Shown: one piece after another, positions 25,557-34,523 of the stretch
How positions within the stretch are numbered: position 1 is the first letter of the stretch
Layout: each line of letters starts with the position of its first letter
Source of the DNA: JAHEEL01 sp942491345
GTDB lineage: Bacteria > Actinomycetota > Acidimicrobiia > Spongiisociales > UBA5794
Assembly: GCA_942491345.1 (NCBI GenBank)
Contig: CALOAN010000048.1
Span: 1-64,000, forward strand
Direction: 5' to 3'
Length of the DNA stretch: 64,000 nucleotides
Notes under the pieces: model-generated
What the model was told of the DNA's origin: nothing
The model's database searches: none
Seen by the model: the letters and a program-made list of their open reading frames with translations, nothing else
Made by a program: the position numbers and the translations under genes

Positions 25557-27125
25557 GTGAACGATTCCGCAACCGCGCACATTGCCAAGCGCCGATCCGG
25601 ATGGGCCGGGGTTGCCGGCGTTGCCGTCAGTCTGGGTCTGACGGAACTCTTCGCCGGATGGTCGACGGCGGTTCCTTCTGCGATCTCTGCGATCGGCGGC
25701 GTCGTCATCGACCTCTCTCCGTCGTGGCTCAAGACGTTCGCGATCTCGACATTCGGCACTGCTGACAAGGCCGTGCTCGCGATCAGCATCGTCGGTGTGG
25801 CGCTTCTGATCGGATGGTTCGTCGGCAAGGCGTCCGCGCAGCGCCCGCTTCCTATGGTGATCGCGTTCGCTGCGGCAGCTGTGGCCGGTATCACCGCCCA
25901 ACTCGGAGAGCCGGGAGCGGTCGCTGTTGCGGTGATCGCCTCAACAGTCGCTGCCATGGGTGCGGGGCTCTTGACGTGGTACGGCATTGTGGTGTGGAGC
26001 CGTCCGATGGAACGGGACGTGGCGGATGGCGATTCGGCGCACCACCTTCCTGCCGACCCCGGAAGGCGACGCCTCATGATGGGGCTCGCCGGTGCCGTAA
26101 CCGTGTCGGCGATCACGATCTGGATAGGCCGTTCGATGATCCGAAGCCGGGCAGAGGCGCAACGCAGCGCCTTGGGCCTCCCCGTTCCGGTTGAGCGGCA
26201 GGCGGACCCGTCGGCCGCCAACGACTTCGCACTCGAATCGCTGACGCCGATTGTGATTCCCAACGACGAGTTCTACCGCATCGATACGGCACTCGTGGTG
26301 CCGGCGGTCGATCCCGAGGAGTGGACGTTGACGATCAAGGGGATGGTTGCCCGCGACATCGTCCTGACCTATGCCGACATCGCTGCGATGCCACTGGTCG
26401 AGCGGTATGTGACCCTGTCGTGTGTCTCCAACGAGGTTGGTGGGGGACTGGTCGGAAACGCCTTGTGGACCGGTGTGTACCTCAAGGATCTCCTCGACAT
26501 GGCGGGCGTGGAGAGCGGAGCCGACCAGATCGTCGCCCGATCGGTCGATGGCTGGACGGCCGGGTTCCCGACGGAGATCGCCTTCGACGGGCGCGACGCA
26601 CTCCTCGCGATCGGGATGAACCGTGAGGTGCTCCCTGCTGATCACGGTTTCCCCGCTCGGCTCGTCATCCCCGGCCTCTACGGGTACGTCTCGGCCACCA
26701 AGTGGATCTCGGAGCTCGAATTGACCACCTGGGACGCATTCGACGGCTATTGGGTGCCGAGGGGTTGGGCAAAGGAAGCGCCGATCAAGACGCAGTCTCG
26801 GATCGATCGCCCGAGCCGTGGAGCGACGATCGCGAGTGGGGACTACACCCTCGGTGGGGTGGCGTGGTCGCCGACGAACGGCATCGAACGTGTCGAAGTG
26901 CAGGTCGACGACGGGCCGTGGACCGATGCGGAACTAAGCAAACCCCTCTCGAACGACGCGTGGCTGCAGTGGATGCTCCCGACCGTGTTCGAGGAAGGCG
27001 AGCACCGAGTCCGGGTACGCGCGACAGACCGCACCGGTTTCACGCAAACCGAGCCGGAGGTCCAACCCGCCCCGGATGGGGCCGAAGGATGGCATACCAT
27101 CATGGTCACGGCCGAACCGGCATAG
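25557..27125 (+). CDS. Sulfite-oxidase-family molybdopterin oxidoreductase with N-terminal membrane domain
   Basis: A 522-residue protein starting at GTG. Residues 1-190 hold about five hydrophobic segments. Residues about 225-405 form the oxidoreductase molybdopterin-binding domain, with the Mo-ligating Cys in TLSCVSNEVGGG and the substrate-pocket phrases NREVLPADHGFPARLVIPG and VSATKW. Residues about 420-520 form the Mo-co dimerisation domain (VEVQVDDGPW). The catalytic domain would sit outside, anchored by the membrane part. Family members oxidise sulfite or reduce oxidised methionine (MsrP/YedY type). The true substrate is not shown here. No cytochrome partner is adjacent. Confidence 0.85.
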   Translation: MNDSATAHIAKRRSGWAGVAGVAVSLGLTELFAGWSTAVPSAISAIGGVVIDLSPSWLKTFAISTFGTADKAVLAISIVGVALLIGWFVGKASAQRPLPMVIAFAAAAVAGITAQLGEPGAVAVAVIASTVAAMGAGLLTWYGIVVWSRPMERDVADGDSAHHLPADPGRRRLMMGLAGAVTVSAITIWIGRSMIRSRAEAQRSALGLPVPVERQADPSAANDFALESLTPIVIPNDEFYRIDTALVVPAVDPEEWTLTIKGMVARDIVLTYADIAAMPLVERYVTLSCVSNEVGGGLVGNALWTGVYLKDLLDMAGVESGADQIVARSVDGWTAGFPTEIAFDGRDALLAIGMNREVLPADHGFPARLVIPGLYGYVSATKWISELELTTWDAFDGYWVPRGWAKEAPIKTQSRIDRPSRGATIASGDYTLGGVAWSPTNGIERVEVQVDDGPWTDAELSKPLSNDAWLQWMLPTVFEEGEHRVRVRATDRTGFTQTEPEVQPAPDGAEGWHTIMVTAEPA

Positions 27126-27222
27126 ACCGCTCCGATGTCCTGCCGAGCCAACCGCCGCCACCGAAGCGCATGGACGAGCGTACCGCTGACGTAGGATGGT
27201 GATCCGGACGAGGAGGCTCCAG

Positions 27223-28080
27223 ATGAAGCGTGTCGTGGTGACCGGCGGCAGTGGCAAAGCAGGGCGCGCGGTGGTTGCCGATCTCGGAGAGCATGGCTTC
27301 GACGTGACCTCGGTTGATGTGGCCGCGTCCCTCCATCCGGATGATCCAACCCTGGTGGCCGATCTCACTGATCTCGGACAGACCATCGAGTCGCTCAGCG
27401 GCGCAGACGCCGTTGTGCACCTCGCCGCCATCCCGGCCCCGCATGTGCTTCCCGAAGGCGAGACGTTCCGAATCAACATGATGTCAACGTACAACGTGTT
27501 CTCAGCGGCGGTCCAATTGGATTTGGAGCGCGTCGTCTGGGCATCATCCGAGACGCTGATCGGTATTCCCTTCGAACGTGAGCAGCCCCGCTATGCACCG
27601 ATCGACGAGGAGCATCCCCGGCTGCCCGAGTTCCACTATGCGCTGTCGAAACTCGCCGGAGAGGTCATCGCCGAGCAGTTCAGCCGCTGGTCGGGCATCC
27701 CCTACGTGGCCCTCAGGATCTCGAACATCATGGAGGAGTGGGAGTACGAAACCCGGTTCCCCGGATTCTGGGACGACCCGACGATCCGTGCCTGGAACCT
27801 CTGGGGATATGTCGATGCGCGCGATGTGGCTCAGGCAGCCCGCCTTTCACTCACGGCCGATGTGCACGGTGCAGAGCCGTTCATTGTCGCGGCATCCGAT
27901 ACATGTATGCCTCGCGACAGCCTCGACCTCATGAGCGAGGTCTATCCCGACGTGCCGATTCACGGGACGGTGGAGGGTCACGAGACGCTGCTGTCGATCG
28001 GCAAGGCCCGGCACGCGCTCGGGTATGAGCCCCAGCACCGGTGGCGGGACTACGTCGAGGATCCGACGAGGAATCGCTAG
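27223..28080 (+). CDS. NAD(P)-dependent epimerase/dehydratase
   Basis: A 285-residue extended short-chain dehydrogenase. The N-terminal Rossmann loop reads VVVTGGSGKAGRAVV (about 4-18), and the catalytic Tyr-x-x-x-Lys is YALSK (about residues 142-146), with the preceding Ser in WASSETL. It is most like the uronate dehydrogenase or UDP-glucose epimerase branch. The ATG at 27223 has GAGGAG seven bases upstream. Its stop overlaps the end of the flavodoxin gene on the opposite strand by 4 bp. The substrate cannot be assigned from sequence alone. Confidence 0.85.
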   Translation: MKRVVVTGGSGKAGRAVVADLGEHGFDVTSVDVAASLHPDDPTLVADLTDLGQTIESLSGADAVVHLAAIPAPHVLPEGETFRINMMSTYNVFSAAVQLDLERVVWASSETLIGIPFEREQPRYAPIDEEHPRLPEFHYALSKLAGEVIAEQFSRWSGIPYVALRISNIMEEWEYETRFPGFWDDPTIRAWNLWGYVDARDVAQAARLSLTADVHGAEPFIVAASDTCMPRDSLDLMSEVYPDVPIHGTVEGHETLLSIGKARHALGYEPQHRWRDYVEDPTRNR

Positions 28081-28580
28081 CCCGGGTATTCCGGCGTCTC
28101 CAGCATGTCGGCGATCCCATCGGCCCACGCCGAGATCTCATTCCAGTCACGGAAGTCACCGTCGGGGGCTCGCACCGCGATCATGATCGCTCGTTCCCCG
28201 AAACCCAACTCGCTCTTGTCGATCTTCCCGGAAAACACACGGTGTTCGATGGGGGCAATCAGATCGACGATCCCCGCCACGTCGACCGGTTCTTCGTCGG
28301 GTTTCGGTGGATCGCCAAGTGGGCCGCTCGAGAACACCCACACCGGCGGGTGGGAGCTGGCGTCGGCAATCCGTGCAGCGAGGTTCTTTGCGTCCTTGAG
28401 CCAGTGGCCGGCGTACACCCCGCTGCCCAGCACGATGCCGTCGTAGCCGGCATCCGGCTTGGCATCGTCCGGTTCGGCGACGGTGACGTTGAACCCCCGC
28501 CGACGGAGCGCCTCGCCAATGTGGTCACCGACTTCAGCAGTGGCGCCATGTTTCGAGGCCGCGGATACCAGAACGTGCAT
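28077..28580 (-). CDS. Flavodoxin domain protein (HemG-like)
   Basis: A 167-residue flavodoxin. The N-terminal FMN phosphate loop is SAASKHGATAEV (about 6-17), and the FMN-side-chain loops are GSGVYAGHWLKDA and FSSGPLG. The layout matches the HemG/flavodoxin family that includes oxygen-independent protoporphyrinogen oxidase, but without other haem genes nearby a general flavodoxin role is equally likely. It is divergent from the diaminopropionate ammonia-lyase gene, with about 100 bp between. Confidence 0.83.
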   Translation of the reverse strand: MHVLVSAASKHGATAEVGDHIGEALRRRGFNVTVAEPDDAKPDAGYDGIVLGSGVYAGHWLKDAKNLAARIADASSHPPVWVFSSGPLGDPPKPDEEPVDVAGIVDLIAPIEHRVFSGKIDKSELGFGERAIMIAVRAPDGDFRDWNEISAWADGIADMLETPEYPG

Positions 28581-28677
28581 TTCACCCTCTCGGTCGCTCT
28601 CGATTCCGAGCGTACGGCACACACCCGGGGCCGTCCAGTCGAGTGTTGGGATCCAAGCAGTGCGATAAGGTGAAGGA

Positions 28678-29943
28678 ATGGATTCTGTAATACCAATCGA
28701 GTGGGTCGAGAACCCGCGGGCAAAGACCATCGCTGCAAGTGAGGCCGTCGAGGAGCTTTTCCCGAGAGAAGTCTTCGAGCAGACGCGCAACTTCCACCGG
28801 CAGATACCGGGGTACCAGATCAGCCCGCTGCGCAATCTGTCGAACCTCGCCTCCATGGTGGGCGTCGGTGGAATCTGGGTGAAGGACGAGTCTCAGCGGC
28901 TGAGCCTGAACTCGTTCAAGGTGCTCGGAGGATCCTTCGCGATCTACAGCTTCATCAAGTCCCTCCTCGGTCTCGAGGGGAAGGCGCTCTCCTTCGGCGA
29001 GCTGATCTCGGACGACACGCGAGCAAAACTGGGAGATCTCACGTTTGCGACCGCCACCGACGGCAACCATGGTCGCGGGGTCGCGTGGGCGGCAGACAAG
29101 CTGAATTGCCGGGCCGTGATCTACGTACACAAGGACACGTCGCAGGCGCGCATCGACGCCATTGCCGGCTACGGAGCCGATGTACGCGTCGTCGATGGAA
29201 CCTACGACGATGCCGTGCGGCAGGCCAGTGCGGACGCCGAGAAGAACGGATGGCAGGTCATCTCGGACACCTCGTGGGAGGGCTACGAGGACATACCGAA
29301 GTGGGTCATGCAGGGCTACACGACGATGCTCTCGGAAGCGCAGGAGCAGCTCGCCGGCCAGGGCCTCGTGAAACCAACACACGTATTCGTTCAGGGCGGC
29401 GTCGGGGCGCTGGCGGCCGCCGCTGTCGGCTTCTACTCATCCCGGTTCGGATCGGATCGCCCGACAACGGTGGTCGTGGAGCCGGCCACCGCCGAGTGTT
29501 TGCTCGAGTCGGCCCGCATCGGAGACGGTTCTCCGCACTCGGTCGACGGCGACCTGCAGACGATCATGGCCGGACTTGCGTGCGGCGAGCCGAGCCCGAT
29601 CGCGTGGCGCGTGCTCTGGGACAGCGTTGATGCGTTCCTCGCGTGCCCCGACTACGTGGCGGCGAAGGGTATGCGGGTGTATGCGACGCCGCTGTCGGGT
29701 GACCCGTTTGTGGTATCGGGGGAATCGGGGGCGGTCACATTGGGTGCCCTGATGTTCGTGGCCGAATACCCGGAGTTCGCCGACTTGAGGGACTACTTGA
29801 AGCTCGGTCCGGATTCCCAGATCCTCCTCATCAACTCCGAGGGAAACACCGATCCGGACGAATTCCGACGCGTCGTATGGGAAGGGGCGAATTCGATTCC
29901 GAGAGAATATCGCTGGACCTCGAACCGGTCTCTGCTCGTCTAG
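28678..29943 (+). CDS. dpaL: Diaminopropionate ammonia-lyase
   Basis: A 421-residue PLP enzyme that converts 2,3-diaminopropionate to pyruvate and two ammonia. The PLP lysine lies in LSLNSFKVLGGSFA (about residues 72-85), the phosphate-binding and Asn loop in ATDGNHGRGVAWAA, and the C-terminal half carries FVQGGVGALAAA and SGESGAVTLGAL. Length and motifs match bacterial YgeX/DpaL closely. It may allow use of diaminopropionate or D-serine as nitrogen source. No transporter or regulator lies alongside. Confidence 0.92.
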   Translation: MDSVIPIEWVENPRAKTIAASEAVEELFPREVFEQTRNFHRQIPGYQISPLRNLSNLASMVGVGGIWVKDESQRLSLNSFKVLGGSFAIYSFIKSLLGLEGKALSFGELISDDTRAKLGDLTFATATDGNHGRGVAWAADKLNCRAVIYVHKDTSQARIDAIAGYGADVRVVDGTYDDAVRQASADAEKNGWQVISDTSWEGYEDIPKWVMQGYTTMLSEAQEQLAGQGLVKPTHVFVQGGVGALAAAAVGFYSSRFGSDRPTTVVVEPATAECLLESARIGDGSPHSVDGDLQTIMAGLACGEPSPIAWRVLWDSVDAFLACPDYVAAKGMRVYATPLSGDPFVVSGESGAVTLGALMFVAEYPEFADLRDYLKLGPDSQILLINSEGNTDPDEFRRVVWEGANSIPREYRWTSNRSLLV

Positions 29944-30386
29944 TAGTCGACGAAGCGGCCGATCAGCTTCACGATCTCGACGATCGTCGCGATCGTGAGT
30001 GCGACGATGACGCCCACGATGAGCACTCGTATGAGCGCTTCCCATTCGAAGTCGTAGGCCGAGAAGTCGAATGGGAAGACCCGATAGGTGAGGGCAAGCA
30101 CGGCGACAATGAGCACGTTGAGGGTGATCCGGCCTGCCGAGCGGAACCACCTTCCGTCGTAGAGGATCCATACGCCATTGATGGCGATGCTCGCAAGGAG
30201 GAGGGTGTTGATGATCGGCAGGAGTTGATCAAAATCGTTCGTGAGAAACGGGATTTGCTCCCCTTCGGGCAGGTTGTTGACGACGAAGAGGATTCCGGTG
30301 CTGAGCCCGATCGCGAGTACGTAGCCGAACCGCCTCACTCCGGCCGATACGACCTCGGTCTGCCCTGGATGTGGTGTTGTCGTCAC
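29940..30386 (-). CDS. Four-helix membrane protein, hypothetical
   Basis: A 148-residue protein with four hydrophobic helices (about 18-38, 55-77, 85-103, 118-142). No charged pore or known motif stands out. It is convergent with the diaminopropionate ammonia-lyase gene (4-bp overlap of ends). The layout of paired helices resembles small DUF membrane proteins of actinobacteria. Confidence 0.7.
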   Translation of the reverse strand: MTTTPHPGQTEVVSAGVRRFGYVLAIGLSTGILFVVNNLPEGEQIPFLTNDFDQLLPIINTLLLASIAINGVWILYDGRWFRSAGRITLNVLIVAVLALTYRVFPFDFSAYDFEWEALIRVLIVGVIVALTIATIVEIVKLIGRFVDY

Positions 30387-30754
30387 CTCGCCCCCTGGTC
30401 AAGCGGCGCGAATCCGTGCCGTACCTAGGTTTCGGCGCCTCAGCGCAACACCTGAAGGGAGACTTTCGACGAGATTGGGTGTGTGCGGGACTCACCATCG
30501 ACGGCTCCGACACCGACCATCTCACAAGGCGCGAGAAACCACTGAATTGCCGCCCCATTGTTGCCGACCTCTTAGGGACGGCCCAACCGGAGCGCCAACG
30601 AGGACACCAACAGGATCACCGACATGAGACATCCTTCACACCGTGGATTTAGCGCTTCGTGGCGAACGAGACGCCTTGCGTGTCAATTGATGCGATCGGC
30701 CTATTCGACGTGGGGCGTTGTGGAGGTATCGTCGTGGTGAACTCGGAGGTACGA
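30387..30754. other. Intergenic region upstream of pilin gene
   Basis: 368 bp between a divergent membrane-protein gene and the pilin gene. No supported gene is seen. The pilin ribosome site GGAGG (30745-30749) ends it. The promoter is not obvious. Confidence 0.4.
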
Positions 30755-30940
30755 ATGAATGCAGCAATCCGCCGCTTGTGGGTCAATCTCATGGATAGCC
30801 GCGGTGCGGGTATGGTCGAGTATGCGCTCCTTGTCGCATTCATCGCCATTGCCCTCATTACTGCAGTCACGGCCGTCGGCACCGGCCTCATGAGCAGCTT
30901 CACCGGTAGCGCCGAGGCAGTGGACGGCATCATCACCTGA
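30755..30940 (+). CDS. Flp/Fap-type pilin
   Basis: A 61-residue pilin subunit. The prepilin cleavage region and following helix read RGAGMVEYALLVAFIAIALI (about residues 17-36), where Gly, then Met-Val-Glu with Glu at position +5, and Tyr are the Flp signature. The ATG at 30755 has GGAGG five bases upstream. No tad assembly genes are in the window, so the subunit must be assembled by machinery encoded elsewhere. Confidence 0.88.
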   Translation: MNAAIRRLWVNLMDSRGAGMVEYALLVAFIAIALITAVTAVGTGLMSSFTGSAEAVDGIIT

Positions 30941-30988
30941 CGCCACACTGCCGTCGAATCCCGTTCGATTGGGGCGACGCCCGCTCTT

Positions 30989-31732
30989 CTACGATGAAGC
31001 CGTCGCGTCCGGGGCGTCCACGTGGAGCCCGATCGGGCACGACACGCCGGTCGGCTGCATTCCGCAGTATCCCTCTGCTGCGATCGGATGGGCCGGCGGT
31101 GCAACCGCACCGAAGTAGAAGTCCTTTGGATCGATGCCGCTTCGAGCCAGGTTGCGCGCCAGATACTGCTGGTGATACTCCTCGGCATAGAAGAAATCAT
31201 CCGCTGGTCTGATCTCGGTCGTGATCTCGCCGAAACCGGCTGCAGCCAGATCCGCGCCGTACCGGTCCCGCGATGCGAGCGCTTCCGTCTGCTGTGCCGC
31301 TGTTGTGGTGTAGATCGCCGACCGGTACTGCGAGCCGCGATCCGGGCCCTGACGCATGCCCTGCGTGGGATCGTGGGCCTCCCAGAATCGCTTCAGCAGT
31401 GCCCCGAACGACACGATCTTGGGGTCGTACACTACGAGCACGGCCTCGGTGTGACCGGTTCGGCCCGAGCACACGTCCTCGTACGAGGGGTTCCTCGTTG
31501 TTCCGCCGGCATACCCGACGGCTGTCGCAACAACACCGTCGGCGAGCCAGAACTCACGCTCGGCCCCCCAGAAGCACCCCATTCCGAACAAGACGGTCTC
31601 GGAACCATCCGGGAAGGGCGGGGTGATGGTGGCCCCGGTGACGAAGTGCCTCCCGCTGATCTCGATCGGCGTTTCCCGATCCGGGAGGGTGCGGTCTTTC
31701 GGGGTCTGATGGGTGTTGCGTGACTTCCACAT
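30989..31732 (-). CDS. msrA: Peptide methionine sulfoxide reductase MsrA
   Basis: A 247-residue enzyme that reduces methionine-S-sulfoxide in proteins. The catalytic Cys is in FGMGCFWGAE (about residue 53), and the substrate-pocket phrases GYAGGTTRNPSYEDVC, HDPTQG and YRSAIYTT are present. Resolving Cys residues lie near the C-terminus (GYCGMQPTGVSCPIG). The N-terminal extension of about 45 residues is longer than in E. coli, and the true start could be later. It uses Cys, not Sec, at the active site. Confidence 0.93.
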   Translation of the reverse strand: MWKSRNTHQTPKDRTLPDRETPIEISGRHFVTGATITPPFPDGSETVLFGMGCFWGAEREFWLADGVVATAVGYAGGTTRNPSYEDVCSGRTGHTEAVLVVYDPKIVSFGALLKRFWEAHDPTQGMRQGPDRGSQYRSAIYTTTAAQQTEALASRDRYGADLAAAGFGEITTEIRPADDFFYAEEYHQQYLARNLARSGIDPKDFYFGAVAPPAHPIAAEGYCGMQPTGVSCPIGLHVDAPDATASS

Positions 31733-31831
31733 GGTCGTGTCAACGCTACCGATGTCAAATTCGTTCCGCAGCGTGCGGCACCGCGTCGGGAATGCTAGCT
31801 CTAGACGACCGATGTGCGTACAATTGCAAGC

Positions 31832-32377
31832 ATGATGCCATCGACCACTGATCAAGGGCTGCCGCAGGGCTACCCGGAGCATCTCGGGGGGTCGTTCGAG
31901 CTGCGCGATGGGCGAACGGTCTGGATTCGTCCGATCCTGCCGTCCGACGCAACGGAGATTGCTGAGGCGATCGAGAGGGCCGATAGCGAAACCCTGCTGC
32001 ACCGATTCTTCACGGCCGCTCCGCACATCACGAACCAGCAGATCCACTATCTCGCAGAGGTTGACTATCGGCGCAGGCTCGCGTTGATCGCACGTAGCGA
32101 AGATGATCGCGGTGTTGCGGTGGCACGGTACGAATGCCATCCGCAGAGCCGCACCGCCGAAGTGGCGGTTGCCGTGGATCCCGGGTGGCGGGGCCAGGGC
32201 CTTGCCACGGAACTACTCCGTCTTCTCGAGGAGCCGGCTCGGGAGAACGGATTTGAGACTCTCGACGCTGTGTATCTCCCTGACAATCACGCGGTCGCAC
32301 GGGTGTTTCACAACCTCGACTACAGCCCGGCCCGGATTGAGGACGGGATCGCAACCGTCTCGAAGGAGCTGACGTAG
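31832..32377 (+). CDS. GNAT-family N-acetyltransferase
   Basis: A 181-residue acetyltransferase. The acetyl-CoA-binding motif A reads VAVDPGWRGQGLATELLRLL (about 114-133), with a preceding beta strand (TAEVAVAV). The N-terminus (LRDGRTVWIRPILPSDA) resembles the GNAT domain of protein lysine acetyltransferases such as Pat. No cyclic-nucleotide domain is attached, unlike mycobacterial Pat. The substrate is unknown. Two in-frame ATG codons (31832, 31835) are possible starts. Confidence 0.85.
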   Translation: MMPSTTDQGLPQGYPEHLGGSFELRDGRTVWIRPILPSDATEIAEAIERADSETLLHRFFTAAPHITNQQIHYLAEVDYRRRLALIARSEDDRGVAVARYECHPQSRTAEVAVAVDPGWRGQGLATELLRLLEEPARENGFETLDAVYLPDNHAVARVFHNLDYSPARIEDGIATVSKELT

Positions 32378-32491
32378 GGGCCGCCGGCGGCGAATCTTCA
32401 GGTCTCGGAACACGGTACTCTGCCGTCATCGGAAGGTCCGGGATCGAACCGATCCCGACACGCGTGACTGTCGCCTGTGGAAGGATGCCGC

Positions 32492-33202
32492 ATGGAGCCC
32501 GTGAGGAGTCTGCACGACCTCCTCGATCTGCAAGATGTCGATTCCCAGATCGACCGTCTCATCGATCAGCGGCAGAACCTCCAGGAGCTGAACCGCTACC
32601 GCGCTGCACACGAGGAGACGGTCAGGATCACCGCTGATCGCGACACCACTGCCGAGCGCCTCAGGGAGACCGATCTGGCGATCGACAAGACGAGCGGTGA
32701 ACTCGAGATCACACAGCAGAAGGCGGGCGCCGAGGAGATGCGGCTCTACGCCGGAGGTTTGAGCGCACGCGACGCCGACTACCTCCGTCGGGAGGTGGAG
32801 CTCCTCAAAGGCAAGATCGGCTCGATGGAAGAGGAGATCCTCGAACTCATGGAGGCTCGAGAAGAGACCGAGGGTGATCTCGCTCGATTGAATGCCGATC
32901 TGGAGTCGGAGAGCGCCCACAAATCGGAGCTCGAAGGTGGCATTCGTGAAGCCTGGAGAGTGATCGACGCGGAGCTGGCAGTGAAGGAGCAGCGCAAGGC
33001 TGAGATCGTCCCGCTGATCGACGAAGATCTCATCGACCTGTACGAGAAGCTGCGCCAATCACGCGACGGCCGCGCCGTTGGAGCGCTCACCGGCGGGGTC
33101 TGTGGCGCCTGCAACCTGATGCTTTCGTCGGCAGAGGAGAACGAGGCGAAACGCCAGGATCCGCCGCGCTGTATCCACTGCCGGGCGATCCTCGTTCCCT
33201 AG
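32492..33202 (+). CDS. Coiled-coil zinc-ribbon protein (CT398/DUF164 family)
   Basis: A 236-residue protein. Residues about 1-185 are an extended coiled coil with many Glu/Arg heptads, and the C-terminus is a treble-clef or ribbon zinc finger with two CxxC pairs (GVCGACNLML and RCIHCRAIL). This pairing defines the CT398/DUF164 family, often called nucleic-acid-binding or FlgZ-like. In actinobacteria it usually neighbours RNase H or GTP cyclohydrolase-like genes. Here the next gene is a membrane hydrolase-type protein. The ATG at 32492 follows GGAAGG. Confidence 0.85.
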   Translation: MEPVRSLHDLLDLQDVDSQIDRLIDQRQNLQELNRYRAAHEETVRITADRDTTAERLRETDLAIDKTSGELEITQQKAGAEEMRLYAGGLSARDADYLRREVELLKGKIGSMEEEILELMEAREETEGDLARLNADLESESAHKSELEGGIREAWRVIDAELAVKEQRKAEIVPLIDEDLIDLYEKLRQSRDGRAVGALTGGVCGACNLMLSSAEENEAKRQDPPRCIHCRAILVP

Positions 33203-33208
33203 CCGCGG

Positions 33209-33739
33209 ATGCTGTTCTGGCACGTTGGTGCGACCGTTGCATTCACCCGATACGCCTTTCGCGATGAGGCGATGGATCTCAGGTTCCTCGCGTTCGGTGC
33301 AATTCTTCCGGACCTGATCGACACCCCGGTTGGGCTGATGTTCTGGGCACAGTTGCAGACCGTCCGTCTCGCGGCACATTCGCTCATGTTCGCCACATTG
33401 CTCCTCGCCGCGGTCATGGCCGTGACCCGCCGCGGACGGCCGAGGAAACGTTGGATGGCGCTCGCGATCGGTGTGTTGCTCCACCTCATCTTCGACGGGA
33501 TGTGGCGGTTCCCTTCGACGTTGTGGTGGCCGTTTCTCGGATGGGAGTTCGACGCGACGTCGTTCGCAACGGTTGGCGCCTATCTCGATTGGCTCCTCAC
33601 CGACGTGCGAACCTGGGCATTGGAAGCTGTGGGTCTGGTGTATCTCGCCGCACTGGCGCACCGATCCGACTTGAGCGACCCCGATTCGCGCCGCTTGCTG
33701 GTCACGTCGGGTCGGGTACAGGCTCCGATCGGCCGTTGA
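33209..33739 (+). CDS. Membrane-bound metal-dependent hydrolase-like protein (YdjM/DUF457 type)
   Basis: A 176-residue membrane protein with about four hydrophobic segments and scattered polar motifs typical of LexA-binding/YdjM-like hydrolases: FLAFGAILPDLID (about 29-41), AAHSLMFATLL and LLHLIFDGMWRFP (about 90-102), where the His and Asp residues would bind metal. It begins 6 bp after the zinc-ribbon gene and is probably co-transcribed. Its 3' end overlaps the convergent TauE-type gene by 38 bp. The reaction is unknown. Confidence 0.7.
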   Translation: MLFWHVGATVAFTRYAFRDEAMDLRFLAFGAILPDLIDTPVGLMFWAQLQTVRLAAHSLMFATLLLAAVMAVTRRGRPRKRWMALAIGVLLHLIFDGMWRFPSTLWWPFLGWEFDATSFATVGAYLDWLLTDVRTWALEAVGLVYLAALAHRSDLSDPDSRRLLVTSGRVQAPIGR

Positions 33740-34103
33740 GGCGCCACGCCCGCCAGGCCATACGAGCGGCGAGCAGGATCAGGAACACTCCGAACATCCG
33801 CCGCAGCAGATCGGCATCGAGCCGAAGCGCGACTTGGGCACCGAGCACGGCTCCTACGATGCCCGCCAGGCCGATGGGGATCGAGAGGCGCCAACGAACG
33901 TTGCCCATCCTGGCGTGAGCGATCGTTGCGACGATGGCCGTTGGGAAGATCACGGCGAGCGATGTGCCCTGAGCAATGTGTTGTTCGAAGCCGAAGAGCA
34001 CAACGAGGCTCGGCACGAAGATGACACCGCCACCCAGTCCGAGCGCAGCCGCCGTTGCCCCGGCGACCAGTCCGAGTGTGATGAGCGCCGCGATCTCAAG
34101 CAT
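33702..34103 (-). CDS. Half-size TauE/SafE-family transporter, part 2
   Basis: A 133-residue membrane protein with about four helices and the family motif LGLGGGVIFVPSLVVLFG (about 21-38), followed by GTSLAVIFPTAIVATIAH. A standard TauE/SafE sulfite or organo-anion exporter is about 250 residues with two such repeats. This protein has one repeat. The gene directly upstream encodes the other repeat, with only 2 bp between, so the two probably form one heteromeric transporter. Substrate unknown. Confidence 0.83.
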   Translation of the reverse strand: MLEIAALITLGLVAGATAAALGLGGGVIFVPSLVVLFGFEQHIAQGTSLAVIFPTAIVATIAHARMGNVRWRLSIPIGLAGIVGAVLGAQVALRLDADLLRRMFGVFLILLAARMAWRAWRLNGRSEPVPDPT

Positions 34104-34105
34104 GA

Positions 34106-34462
34106 TCAGAGCACCATCCTCACACCGGCGATCGCCAACACGATGGCGAACGTGATGGCGAGTACGCGTTCGTTGGTCCGCTCCGCGATCCATGCGCCGC
34201 CCCATGCGCCGGCGACCGAACCGACGAGGATGAGCCCTGCCGCGCGCCAATCGACGCTGCCGCTGATGCCGAACGCGAGCATGGCGGCTGCAGACGAAGC
34301 GACGATGGTTGCTGTCGAGGAGCCGGAGGCCTGCCGCTGCGTCAGCGCCAACCACAAGACAAGCCCGGGGACCACGATGACTCCGCCGCCAACTCCGAAG
34401 AGTCCGGCAACGACCCCGGCGACTGCACCGAGGGCGATCGCTTTGATGAGAGCTGGGTTCAC
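34106..34462 (-). CDS. Half-size TauE/SafE-family transporter, part 1
   Basis: A 118-residue membrane protein with about four helices and the TauE motif GLFGVGGGVIVVPGLVLW (about 20-37), followed by GSSTATIVASSAAAM. Like its downstream partner it carries a single repeat of the two-repeat family fold. The two reading frames are separate, complete and each begin with a good ATG, so this is not a simple frameshift of one gene. Confidence 0.83.
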   Translation of the reverse strand: MNPALIKAIALGAVAGVVAGLFGVGGGVIVVPGLVLWLALTQRQASGSSTATIVASSAAAMLAFGISGSVDWRAAGLILVGSVAGAWGGAWIAERTNERVLAITFAIVLAIAGVRMVL

Positions 34463-34523
34463 AGAGAGGGAAGGTACTCGGTCTTGGCGCCGGCACCTAG
34501 AAGGCTCACCTCGTTAGCCTCCA

